Shown: positions 41,830-51,483 of the stretch, piece by piece
Layout: each line of letters opens with the position of its first letter
Numbering within the stretch: position 1 is the first letter of the stretch
Assembly (NCBI RefSeq): GCF_002563695.1
Contig: NZ_PDJI01000004.1
Coordinates: 1,488,001-1,552,000, forward strand
DNA from: Georgenia soli
Lineage (GTDB): Bacteria > Actinomycetota > Actinomycetes > Actinomycetales > Actinomycetaceae
Direction: 5' to 3'
DNA length: 64,000 nt
Notes under the pieces: generated by a model
What the model was told of the DNA's origin: nothing
What the model saw: the letters and a program-made list of their open reading frames with translations, nothing else
The model's database searches: none
Program-made: the position numbers and the translations under genes

Positions 41830-42572
41830 GAGGCCTCCTCCTGCTTGTGGTCCGTACCGGCCTCCTGGCCGGGAGCTGCGCCGTCGGCGAGCACGTACGG
41901 GGTCTGCATCTCGAGCATGGTGCGCACGCGGGCAGCCACGCGGTCGTTGAACTCGCGGGGCTTCTCGCCGGGCCGCGGGCGCATGGGGCGGCCGACGAGC
42001 ATGCGCACGCGCGGGCGTCCGGGCACCGGCCACGACCGGCCCACGGGCATGGCCTCGTGGGTGCCGAGCAGCGCCACCGGCACGCACGGGACGTTCTTGG
42101 CGACGCACAGGGCCGCGGCACCGGGCTTGAACGCGCGCATGACGCCGTCGCGGGAGCGGGTGCCCTCGGGGAAGATCAGCACCGGCACGTCCTCGGCCAC
42201 CAGGCGCTGGGACAGACCCTTGCGGGTGCGCTTGCCGCCGGAGGTGCGGTGGATGGGGTAGGTGTTGAAGAACAGCGACGTCGCCGCCTTCGTCCACCAG
42301 CGGGAGTAGAAGTAGTCGGCGGCCGCGCCGACCGCGAGGTGCTCGGTGACGTGGCGCGGCAGCATGCTCATCAGGACGCCGGTGTCCAGGTGGCTGGAGT
42401 GGTTGGCGACGACGACGAACGGGCGGCTCAGCCCCTCGAGGTTGTCCAGCCCCTCGACGACGGTCCTCGTCACGGTCCGCACGACGGGTCGCAGGACCAT
42501 CCGCTGCGCGACGAACCGCGCAGCCCGGTGCCAGCCGGCGTGGTAGCGCCTCAGGCTCGGTGCACCTGTCAT
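41826..42572 (-). CDS. 1-acyl-glycerol-3-phosphate acyltransferase family (PlsC-like)
   Basis: A 248-aa acyltransferase with the catalytic NHSSHLD (H58 and D63, HX4D), FFNTYPIHR (motif II) and FPEGTRS (134-140, motif III), then VPCVPVALLGTHE. No long transmembrane segment; probably a membrane-peripheral enzyme. ATG 42572 overlaps the SDR stop (ATGA), and its own stop overlaps the AGPS-like GTG. In this operon it could acylate DHAP or glycerol phosphate before the alkyl exchange, or acylate the sn-2 position afterwards. Confidence 0.88.
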   Translation of the reverse strand: MTGAPSLRRYHAGWHRAARFVAQRMVLRPVVRTVTRTVVEGLDNLEGLSRPFVVVANHSSHLDTGVLMSMLPRHVTEHLAVGAAADYFYSRWWTKAATSLFFNTYPIHRTSGGKRTRKGLSQRLVAEDVPVLIFPEGTRSRDGVMRAFKPGAAALCVAKNVPCVPVALLGTHEAMPVGRSWPVPGRPRVRMLVGRPMRPRPGEKPREFNDRVAARVRTMLEMQTPYVLADGAAPGQEAGTDHKQEEAS

Positions 42573-43378
42573 TTCCGGCTCCCCTTGATGATCGCCGTCG
42601 CGCGACGGACCAGCGGGCGCGGCGCGTGCTCGGCGAGGAACGCCAGCGTCGCGAACCGCCTGGACGGGACGGAACGTACCCGACCCTTCTCGACGTCGGC
42701 GAGGCAGTCCTCGACGACGCGGTCGGCCTCGAGCCAGAGGGCGTCGGGGATCGAGCTCGCCCGGATCCCGGCCCGGTCGTGGAACTCGGTGCGCACCCAA
42801 CCCGGCAGCAGCGCCGTGACGGTCACCCCGGTGCCGTCGAGCTCGAGGGAGAGGGACTCGGAGTACGTGCGCACCCACGACTTGATCGCGGAGTAGCCGC
42901 CCATCGGGATCAGGCCGGCGACGGAGGCGACGTTGACGATCACCCCGTGCCCGCGGGCCTTCATCGCCCGGCCGGCGGCGCCGCCGAGCACGAGGACGGC
43001 CCGCACCATGAGGTCGAGCGCCTCCTCGTGCTCGCTCGGGTCCTCGGCCAGCAGCGGGACGTGCAGGCCCCTGCCGGCGTTGTTGACCAGGATCTCCACC
43101 GGGGAGACGGGGTCGGCCAGCCGGGCGGCGACCGCGCCGACGGCGTCCCGGCGGGACAGGTCGGCGACGATGGTCTCCACCTCGACGCCGTAGCGCCAGC
43201 GCAGCTGCTCGGCCGTCTTGGCGAGGCGGGCCTCGTCGCGCGCGACGAGCACCAGGTCGCAGCCCCGGGAGGCCAGCGCCCGGGCGAAGCTCAGCCCGAT
43301 GCCGGACGTCCCGCCGGTCACGAGCGCACGCCCGTGGAGCCGGGACCCCGCGGTCGGGCTCTCGCTCCCCTGCGTCAC
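42569..43378 (-). CDS. Short-chain dehydrogenase/reductase
   Basis: A 269-aa classical SDR: TGGTSGIG (21-28, NADPH site), NNAG (99-102), catalytic S152, Y162 and K166 (YSAIKSW), and a C-terminal lipid-enzyme-like hydrophobic tail. GTG 43378 overlaps the stop of the acyl reductase gene (GTGA). In an ether-lipid route it would be the acyl/alkyl-DHAP reductase or a fatty aldehyde reductase; that is inferred from the operon. Confidence 0.87.
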   Translation of the reverse strand: MTQGSESPTAGSRLHGRALVTGGTSGIGLSFARALASRGCDLVLVARDEARLAKTAEQLRWRYGVEVETIVADLSRRDAVGAVAARLADPVSPVEILVNNAGRGLHVPLLAEDPSEHEEALDLMVRAVLVLGGAAGRAMKARGHGVIVNVASVAGLIPMGGYSAIKSWVRTYSESLSLELDGTGVTVTALLPGWVRTEFHDRAGIRASSIPDALWLEADRVVEDCLADVEKGRVRSVPSRRFATLAFLAEHAPRPLVRRATAIIKGSRK

Positions 43379-45639
43379 TGGCGTTCTCCCTTGATGCTGC
43401 GCAGGACGGGGGTGAGCCGTCCCTCGGCCGTGGCGGTCCACTGGTGGGTGGGCCAGCGCCGAGCCCGGGCGTAGCGGTAGAGGCCTGCGTCGGGATTGAC
43501 GGCGTTGGGATACCCGACGACCTCCAGCCACGGCCGGTCGGCATAGCTGTCCCCGTAAGCATAGGACCCCGTCAGGTCCATACCCTGCTCACGCGCGTAG
43601 CGGCGCAGCCACGCGGCGCGCGCCTCGCCCACCAGCGGGGAGGTGGCGAGGTGGCCGGTCCAGCGCCCGTCGCCGTCGGTCTCCATCCGCCCGGCCACGA
43701 TCTCGTCGAAGAGCGGTGCGAGCGGCTCGACGAAGACGTCGATCTCACCGGTGACGAGCACGGTGCGGTGGCCCGCCTCGCGGTGCGCCCGGATCCGCTC
43801 GACGGCCTCCACGAGAAGACCGCGGCGCAGCGACGGGGTCACCTTCCGCGCGATGACGGCCCGCAGCTCCTGCTCGCTGGCCCCCTCGTAGCGGCGCATG
43901 AAGGTGCGGATGAAGTCGCCGCGGTCCCGGCGCTCGGCCTGCAGGTAGCGCGGGCCGAGGGCGACGAGGTTGGCCAGGGACGCCGGCCAGCGCGACGCCG
44001 GCTTCGCGGCGAGCTCGACCCAGAGGTACTGCTCGACGAGGGTGGCCGCGGCGACCGTGCGCTGCAGGTCGAAGACGGCGAGCACGTCCTTGCGGCGCGG
44101 CAGCTCCGCGGGCGCGCCGGGCGCCTCCTTGGGGGTGCGGTCGCGCATCAGCCCGGGGACGCCGGGGATGTGCACGTCCAGGAGGTAGTGGCGCCAGTCG
44201 ATCTCGGCGACGTCGAAGCCGTGCTCGGCCTGCCGCTCGGCGGGCAGGGCGGCGTGCAGCGCGCGGGTGCGGGCGTCGTCGAAGATCACCTCGGTCTGCG
44301 TGTACGGCTGGTACAGCGAGGTGAACTTGCGGAGTGTCCCGAGGTCGCGGCGCGCCTTGTACAGCGCGGAGATCCACTGCCGGGTGCGCCGGTTGGCGGG
44401 CAGGTAGCCCAGCGCCCGGTCGGCCACGTCCACGGCCAGCTCGCGCCGCCCCAGCGCGCGCTCCACGGCGCCGCGGTGCGGGAAGGACCACGCCGGCACG
44501 GCCACGTGGGCGCCCTCGGCGTCCTTGAGCGGGTTGGCGGAGAAGTACTCGCGCACCATGTGCACCAGCGAACCGAGGCGCAGGGGGTTCGTGATCCCGG
44601 AGCTGACCTGGTAGTAGTTCGCGCCGCCGGGTGCGGGCGGTGCCGCGGCGGCGGCGAGGATCGCGTTGACGACGAAGTCGACGGGGATGATGTCGAGCAC
44701 CGTGTCGGCGAGGGCGGGGAACTCCGGCAGGAGGCCGCGGCCGTAGGCGGCGATCAGCGGGTCGGCCACCTTGAAGCCGTCGATCCAGCCCGGGTAGGGG
44801 TGCCTGAGGGAGGACTCGATGATGGTGGGGCGCACCACCGAGAGACGGTGGCCCGCACCCGCCCACATCTCCTCGGCGACGCGCTCGCCCATCGCCTTGG
44901 TGAAGGTGTAGACGTCGGGCCAGCCGAGGGAGAGTGCGCGGGTGCGGCCGTGCTCGACGAGCTGCTCACGCACCCACTCGGACCGGGCCGTCTCGGCGGC
45001 CTCGGCGACGGCGCGCGCCCCGGCACGCCGGTGCTCCTTCTCTGCCTCGCGGAGCAGGCGGCCCAGCACCTCGGGGGTGCGGGACTCCTTCTCCGCCGCC
45101 TCCCGCGCGGCGACGGCGGAGGCGAGCTCGACCTCGCGGTCGATCTCGTGGTCCAGGGCCCGCTCCTCGGCCACGCCCTTGCGCAGGCCGGCTACGTAGC
45201 TCGTGGAGACGTGGACGACGTGCGGGTCGGCCCCGGTGGCGGCCAGCGCCTCGTAGAGCGAGATGGGACCGCCGACGTTGGCGGCGAACGCCTCGTCGAC
45301 CGGCAGGTCGAAGGAGACGGTGGAGGCGGAGTGGAGGACGACGTCGACGTCGTCGGGCAGCGGCGGCAGGTCTCCCAGGTCGCCGGAGATCACGGAGACA
45401 CGCTCGGCGAAGGCGGCCGCCGCCGACTCCTCGCCCACCGACCGGCGCCACGCCTTGAAGACGGGCTTGCGCAGCAGCTTGGCCACGCGCTGCTCGGCGG
45501 AGAGGTCTCCCCGGGGGCGGACGAGCACGCTGACGCGCGTGCTGGGGTAGGCGGAGAGGAGCTTCTCGAGCACGGCCTGCCCGACGAAGCCCGTGGCGCC
45601 CGTGAGCAGGACGTGCGCCTGGTCCAACGGTTGTGACAT
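43375..45639 (-). CDS. Fatty acyl-CoA reductase-like protein fused to a HAD-like domain
   Basis: A 754-aa fusion. N-terminal extended-SDR reductase of the FAR type (about 1-480): GATGFVG (14-20), STVSFDLPVDEAF, VHVSTSYVAG, YTFTK (244-248, catalytic Tyr and Lys), RPTIIESS. C-terminal HAD-IB-like domain (about 515-740): motif I reads FDLQRT (523-528), with Gln526 where the second Asp of DxD should be, motif II VTGEIDVF (Thr630), motif IV YGDSYADRPWL (D697, D701). The ATG 45639 follows a -10 TAGAGT by 7 nt. First gene of the operon; it would supply the fatty alcohol for the AGPS-like enzyme. An internal coiled-coil insert (about 160-225) is unusual. Confidence 0.85.
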   Translation of the reverse strand: MSQPLDQAHVLLTGATGFVGQAVLEKLLSAYPSTRVSVLVRPRGDLSAEQRVAKLLRKPVFKAWRRSVGEESAAAAFAERVSVISGDLGDLPPLPDDVDVVLHSASTVSFDLPVDEAFAANVGGPISLYEALAATGADPHVVHVSTSYVAGLRKGVAEERALDHEIDREVELASAVAAREAAEKESRTPEVLGRLLREAEKEHRRAGARAVAEAAETARSEWVREQLVEHGRTRALSLGWPDVYTFTKAMGERVAEEMWAGAGHRLSVVRPTIIESSLRHPYPGWIDGFKVADPLIAAYGRGLLPEFPALADTVLDIIPVDFVVNAILAAAAAPPAPGGANYYQVSSGITNPLRLGSLVHMVREYFSANPLKDAEGAHVAVPAWSFPHRGAVERALGRRELAVDVADRALGYLPANRRTRQWISALYKARRDLGTLRKFTSLYQPYTQTEVIFDDARTRALHAALPAERQAEHGFDVAEIDWRHYLLDVHIPGVPGLMRDRTPKEAPGAPAELPRRKDVLAVFDLQRTVAAATLVEQYLWVELAAKPASRWPASLANLVALGPRYLQAERRDRGDFIRTFMRRYEGASEQELRAVIARKVTPSLRRGLLVEAVERIRAHREAGHRTVLVTGEIDVFVEPLAPLFDEIVAGRMETDGDGRWTGHLATSPLVGEARAAWLRRYAREQGMDLTGSYAYGDSYADRPWLEVVGYPNAVNPDAGLYRYARARRWPTHQWTATAEGRLTPVLRSIKGERQ

Positions 45640-45646
45640 TCCGCGA

Positions 45647-45652
45647 ACTCTA
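45647..45652 (-). promoter_or_regulatory. -10 of the ether-lipid-like operon, leaderless
   Basis: TAGAGT on the minus strand, 7 nt before the ATG of the first gene. Confidence 0.5.
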
Positions 45653-45759
45653 CCGGGAGCCGCACCGTTTCCCGGGCCACCGTCCGCATCCCGCCGGGGC
45701 GTGGCCGTGAGCCTCGACACGGGTGGTCCCCATCCGTCCCACCGCCGCGCCGGGCGGGT

Positions 45760-45765
45760 CTACGA
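45760..45765 (+). promoter_or_regulatory. -10 of the first HD-domain gene
   Basis: TACGAT, which would give a leader of about 30 nt containing AAGGA before the ATG at 45804. Confidence 0.4.
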
Positions 45766-45803
45766 TCGGGCGACCGCACGATCAGCATGCAAGGATCTGA
45801 GCC

Positions 45804-47444
45804 ATGGGCGTCATCGACGTACCTCAATGGTTGCCCGCCGCGTTCGTCCGCAGCGTTCTCGCCGTCGGGGCCACCGCCCCGCGTGAGGAGATCGAGGCCA
45901 CGTGCCGCCGACTCCTCGAGCGGTGGCAGGAGCCGGACCGGCACTTCCACAACCTCAAGCACCTCGTCGACGTGCTCGCCCGCGTCGACGAGCTCGCCGA
46001 GGAGACCCACCACCCCGACACCGTGCGGCTCGCCGCGTGGTACCACGGCGCGGTGTTCAGCTCCACGCCCGGCAAGGCTTACTCGCGGAGCGGCGGGGAG
46101 GACGAGGGCGCCTCGGCCGAGCTCGCCCGGGAGGAGCTGGGCGCCCTCGGGGTGCCCCCGGCCACCCGGGACCGGATCGCGGAGCTCATCCTCAACCTCA
46201 AGCGGCACGAGATCCGGAGCCGCGACATCGACTGCCTCGCCCTCTCCGACGCGGACCTGGCGGTGCTGGCGGCCGACCCTCAGCACTACCAGGCGTACCG
46301 CAAGGCGGTGCGGGCCGAGTACGCCCACCTGCCCGCCCGTCACTACGTCGAGGCCCGGCTCGCCATCGTCACCAAGCTGCTCGCGAGGCGGAACCTCTTC
46401 GTCTCGCCGATGGGTGCGCAGTGGGAGGACGCGGCTCGCGAGAACCTCTCCGCGGAGCTCGCCCGGCTGCAGGCGGAGCTGGCGGCCATGGGCGAGGCCG
46501 GGCCCGAGGAGTCCGTCGCTGCGGCCGAGGCAGCGCAGGGTGAGGTCGTCGAGGAGAGCCACCGCCGCGACGACACCGGGTCCCACGTCTTCACCGCGCC
46601 GGTCCGCGCCGCCACCGAGGCTCCGGCCGACTCTGCCCTGCCCGCCGGCCCCGGCGCCTCCATGCCATCAGGCTCCGGTGCATCCGCCACCTCCGGCGAC
46701 GAGGCGGCCCGGCCGGCTCCCGCCGCCAAGTCCGCCGCCGACGCCGGCCCGGCCGCGCGTCCGACGTGGGGGCCCGTTCCCGGCCAGGGCCGAGGGCCCG
46801 GGGCCGCGACACCCGACGCGGTGCCTTCCGAGGTCGCGCCTGCAGGCGCCGTGACGCCTGGCACCGCGATCCCTGGCACCGTCACTCCCGCAGCCGTGAC
46901 CCCTGGCGCCGTCACCCCTGGCAGCACGCCGACGCCGTCGGAGGCCGCGGCCGAGCGCGGACAGCGTCCTACCCGGACGTCCTCCCTCGAGTCCGAGCCC
47001 GACGACCTGGCCGCCCGGCCCCGTGCCGGCGCAGAGACCACGCGGGCGACCAGGGACGCCGTCGCACGATCCTCCCGCGAGCTCATCGAGCAGGCGGCGC
47101 GCGACCGCCGCGAGCGGGCGGACCGGGAGCGGCTGCAGCGGGAGCGGCGGCTGGCCGCCCGGGCGGAGCGCGAGCAGATGCTGGTCCCGGTCCGGGAGCG
47201 CCGTGCGAGTGCGGCGTCCACGCTCACGCCGCCCACGCCGCCCAGCCCGGGGACGCCGGACTCCGCAGGCCGCCGCGTCACGCCGGAACAGCCCCGCGGC
47301 ACGGTCGAGCCGGTCCCGCCCCTCGTCGACGCGCAACCGGTGACCGGGCAGCGGCCGACCGAGGACGGCGCCCCGCAGCACGGCATGGAGCGCGAGCCCG
47401 ACTTCTTCGACCGACCCCGCCGGAAGAAGGACAAGAGGAGGTAG
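45804..47444 (+). CDS. HD-domain-like protein with degenerate metal motif and long disordered tail
   Basis: A 546-aa protein. Residues 1-235 match predicted HD-type metal-dependent phosphohydrolases: ERWQEPDRHFHNLKHLVDVL (H49, H53) and LAAWYHGAVF. The HD dyad is HG here (H81-G82), so one metal ligand is missing; the paralogue at 48050 keeps HD. Residues about 250-546 are a low-complexity Ala/Pro/Thr/Val-rich region (repeated VTPG units at about 350-375), then a charged Arg-rich helix (about 425-475) and a basic end RRKKDKRR. Catalytic activity is doubtful. ATG has AAGGA 9 nt upstream. Confidence 0.75.
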   Translation: MGVIDVPQWLPAAFVRSVLAVGATAPREEIEATCRRLLERWQEPDRHFHNLKHLVDVLARVDELAEETHHPDTVRLAAWYHGAVFSSTPGKAYSRSGGEDEGASAELAREELGALGVPPATRDRIAELILNLKRHEIRSRDIDCLALSDADLAVLAADPQHYQAYRKAVRAEYAHLPARHYVEARLAIVTKLLARRNLFVSPMGAQWEDAARENLSAELARLQAELAAMGEAGPEESVAAAEAAQGEVVEESHRRDDTGSHVFTAPVRAATEAPADSALPAGPGASMPSGSGASATSGDEAARPAPAAKSAADAGPAARPTWGPVPGQGRGPGAATPDAVPSEVAPAGAVTPGTAIPGTVTPAAVTPGAVTPGSTPTPSEAAAERGQRPTRTSSLESEPDDLAARPRAGAETTRATRDAVARSSRELIEQAARDRRERADRERLQRERRLAARAEREQMLVPVRERRASAASTLTPPTPPSPGTPDSAGRRVTPEQPRGTVEPVPPLVDAQPVTGQRPTEDGAPQHGMEREPDFFDRPRRKKDKRR

Positions 47445-47449
47445 CAGGA

Positions 47450-47478
47450 CGGCCGTCCACAGGTGCGCCGGACGGCCG
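47450..47478 (+). terminator. Candidate terminator after the first HD-domain gene
   Basis: Perfect 9-bp stem (CGGCCGTCC at 47450-47458 with GGACGGCCG at 47470-47478), 11-nt loop, 6 bp after the stop. Confidence 0.55.
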
Positions 47479-47582
47479 TGGTGTCCACAGACCCGGACGC
47501 CGCTCCCCCGGCAGTGCCGGTCGTCTCCGTAACGTCCCGATGCGTACCCGCGCCACCGGGGCGCGGACGGGAGGAGCACACC

Positions 47583-47873
47583 ATGGCACGGTTCCAGGTC
47601 GACAGCGCCGAGGTGGCGCTCGCCGCCGCGCAGACCCGCACCACCACCGCGACCCTCCGGGCGGAGGCGGCCGCGATGATGAACCACCTCGTCCAGCTCC
47701 AGGCCTCCTGGACCGGCTCGGCGTCGGCGGCGTTCGGCGCATGCGCGGACCAGTGGCGGGCCACGCAGGCGCAGGTGGAGGCCTCCCTGGAGCAGATCAC
47801 GATCGCCCTCGACGCCGCGTCGCGCACCTACGCCGACGCCGAGGCCTCCGCCCAGGGTCTCTTCGCGCGCTGA
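47583..47873 (+). CDS. WXG100 family protein (ESAT-6-like)
   Basis: A 96-aa helical hairpin protein with the central WTG turn (residues 43-45, QASWTGSASAAF) and the flanking heptad helices of WXG100 effectors, exported as dimers by type VII secretion. GGGAGGAG precedes the ATG. No EccC-type ATPase or other secretion gene lies in the window; it is a stand-alone gene between two HD-domain paralogues. It lacks the YxxxD/E tail motif of classical substrates. Confidence 0.88.
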   Translation: MARFQVDSAEVALAAAQTRTTTATLRAEAAAMMNHLVQLQASWTGSASAAFGACADQWRATQAQVEASLEQITIALDAASRTYADAEASAQGLFAR

Positions 47874-47923
47874 CCACGGGCGGCGGCCGACGAGGACGGC
47901 CGGGACGGACGGGGACGGCGACC

Positions 47924-48031
47924 GGGACGAGGACGGCCACCGGGACGAGGACGGCCACCGGGACGAGGACGGCCACCGGGACGAGGACGGCCACCGGGAC
48001 GAGGACGGCCACCGGGACGAGGACGGCCACC
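47924..48031. repeat. Perfect 18-bp tandem repeat, six copies
   Basis: GGGACGAGGACGGCCACC is repeated six times without a mismatch from 47924 to 48031, ending 5 bp before the -10 (48037) of the second HD-domain gene. Partly similar degenerate units precede it from about 47890. The unit is a multiple of three but the array is outside any convincing gene. Confidence 0.95.
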
Positions 48032-48036
48032 GGCCG

Positions 48037-48042
48037 TAGCAT
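48037..48042 (+). promoter_or_regulatory. -10 of the DUF4031/HD gene, leaderless
   Basis: TAGCAT, 7 nt before the GTG at 48050. A -35 at 17-bp spacing would fall on 48014-48019, inside the last tandem unit. Confidence 0.5.
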
Positions 48043-48049
48043 CGGGATC

Positions 48050-49036
48050 GTGGCCATCCTCGTCGACCAGCCGCGCTGGCCCGCCCACGGGACGGTCTGG
48101 GCCCATCTGGTCTCTGACCGGTCGCTGGAGGAGCTGCACCGCTTCGCCCGCGCCAACGGCCTTCCGCCACGGTCGTTCGACCTGGACCACTACGACGTCC
48201 CGGCCGAGCGCCTCGAGTCCCTGGTGGCCGCGGGCGCCGAGCTCGTCCCCGGCCGCGAACTGGTGGCCCGGCTGCGCGCGTCGGGCCTGCGGGTCCGGGC
48301 TTCCGACCGGCTCCAGGAGAAGCACCGCCGGCTCACCGCGGACCTGGCCCTGCGCTGGGCAGCGCTCGCTGCCCGGACCCCGGCCGGCCGTATGGGACCC
48401 GACCGGGACCGCCGAGACGTCCGAGAGGTTCGGGCCGCCGCTCCGGCGTCGACCGAGTGGGTCGACGCCGGTGCCGAGCTGCTCCGCCGGTGGGACGAGC
48501 CGCACCGCCACTACCACGACCTGACGCACCTGGACGACGTGCTGCAGCACCTCGACGTCCTCCGTGCCGACGGGGAGGCGGTCCCCGTCACGGCGGAGCT
48601 CGCCGCCTGGTTCCACGACGCCGTGTACGACCTGGTGCCCGGCGCCGACGAGCAGCGGTCCGCCGAGCTCGCCCGCGAACGGCTGTCAGACCTGGGCGCG
48701 GGTCCGGCGACCGTCGCGGAGGTGGAGCGCCTCGTGATGCTCACGGCGAGCCACGCGCCGGCCCGGGGCGACGCGGCCGGCGCCGCGCTGTGCGACGCGG
48801 ACCTGGCGATCCTCGCCTCCTCGCCGCGTCGCTACGCGCGGTACTCCGCCGCCGTGCGCGCCGAGTACGCGGGAGTGCCGGACGAGGACTTCCGGCGTGG
48901 ACGTTCGGCCGTGCTCGGCGGCCTGCTCGCTCACGAGCACATCTTCGCGACCGCGTCCGGCCGCGCACGCTGGGAGACGCCGGCCCGGGAGAACCTCCGC
49001 CGCGAGCTTGCCCTGCTGGACCGACCGCACGACTGA
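48050..49036 (+). CDS. DUF4031 plus HD-domain protein
   Basis: A 328-aa protein in two parts. Residues 1-92 match DUF4031 (AILVDQPRWPAHGTVWAHLV, ELHRFARANGLPPRSFDLDHYDVP), and 135-328 form an HD-type phosphohydrolase (RRWDEPHRHYHDLTHLDDVL with H156 and H160, AAWFHDAVYDL with H189-D190, then DADLAILAS and YARYSAAVRAEYA). The metal ligands are intact, unlike the paralogue at 45804. GTG start inferred from the leaderless -10. Substrate unknown. Confidence 0.83.
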   Translation: MAILVDQPRWPAHGTVWAHLVSDRSLEELHRFARANGLPPRSFDLDHYDVPAERLESLVAAGAELVPGRELVARLRASGLRVRASDRLQEKHRRLTADLALRWAALAARTPAGRMGPDRDRRDVREVRAAAPASTEWVDAGAELLRRWDEPHRHYHDLTHLDDVLQHLDVLRADGEAVPVTAELAAWFHDAVYDLVPGADEQRSAELARERLSDLGAGPATVAEVERLVMLTASHAPARGDAAGAALCDADLAILASSPRRYARYSAAVRAEYAGVPDEDFRRGRSAVLGGLLAHEHIFATASGRARWETPARENLRRELALLDRPHD

Positions 49037-49212
49037 CCGGCCTCGCAGCCGGCTCCCGGTGGCCGGCGCGCGCGACGGTCAGACCTGCACCCGGTGGCCT
49101 GACACGAGCCACCGGGAGTCCCCTGGACTCGCCGCAACGAGCGACGGACCATGGAGGGACCACTCCGGCGCCGCACCGCCGCGTGCGCCGGGCACCCACT
49201 CGAGGAGCCGTC

Positions 49213-49494
49213 ATGACGAAGACGTGGAACGTGCGGATCGAAATCTTCGACGCGGAGGAGGTGCGCTCGGACGAGGCCGTCACCACCGCGCACGCCGTCC
49301 TGACCACGTCGGCACCCACGCCGATCCACGGCTACGGCCGCGCCCGGCGCAACCCGGAGGACCAGGACGTCCCGGAGATCGGCGAGGAGCTCGCCACGGC
49401 ACGCGCCCTCCGGGACCTCGCGGACCGGCTGCTGAAGGCGACGTCGGACGACCTGGCCGCCATCGAGCACCACAAGATCCATCTCCGGCGCTGA
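49213..49494 (+). CDS. DUF1876 family protein (Rv1738-like)
   Basis: A 93-aa protein of the DUF1876 family, which in Mycobacterium tuberculosis (Rv1738) is induced by hypoxia and resembles ribosome-hibernation factors. Seen: WNVRIEIFDAEE, HGYGRARRNPEDQDVPEIG and ELATARALRDLADRLLKAT, all well conserved. AGGAG lies 5 nt before the ATG. A role in stress dormancy is inferred from family knowledge. Confidence 0.9.
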   Translation: MTKTWNVRIEIFDAEEVRSDEAVTTAHAVLTTSAPTPIHGYGRARRNPEDQDVPEIGEELATARALRDLADRLLKATSDDLAAIEHHKIHLRR

Positions 49495-49527
49495 CCCGCG
49501 CCCGCCGGAACGTGGCCGGGTACGCCG

Positions 49528-49560
49528 AAGGGCGGCACCCCTTCGCGGGGTGCCGCCCTT
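49528..49560. terminator. Bidirectional terminator between DUF1876 gene and groEL
   Basis: Perfect 14-bp stem (AAGGGCGGCACCCC at 49528-49541 with 49547-49560) and a 5-nt TTCGC loop, serving both converging genes. Confidence 0.88.
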
Positions 49561-49606
49561 GCGGTCTGTGCTGCTCCGACGTCGTCCGCCGGTCAGCGGG
49601 GCGGGA

Positions 49607-51373
<1,767 letters not shown>

Positions 51374-51380
51374 CTCGATA

Positions 51381-51407
51381 TTGGCACTCTCACCGGCCGA
51401 GTGCAAG
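51381..51407. promoter_or_regulatory. CIRCE operator 2 of groEL
   Basis: TTGGCACTC, 9-bp spacer, GAGTGCAAG, an imperfect second copy 7 bp beyond the first. Its far arm contains TTGCAC on the minus strand (51401-51406), a likely groEL -35. Confidence 0.75.
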
Positions 51408-51483
51408 GTGCTGTCCGCCGAGAGGGAACAGGCGTGCGGCGCACGACGGCGTGCCCGACAGGCCCGTCCCGTGACGGCCGACG

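Noticed and set aside
43444..45636. A 730-codon plus-strand frame
   Set aside because: Mirror of the FAR-HAD gene on the minus strand, without conserved motifs.
47583..47873. Type VII secretion locus
   Set aside because: The WXG100 gene is real, but no EccB, EccC, EccD or mycosin gene occurs in the window.
47924..48031. Possible CRISPR array
   Set aside because: The six 18-bp units touch each other with no spacers and no cas gene is near; it is a simple tandem repeat.
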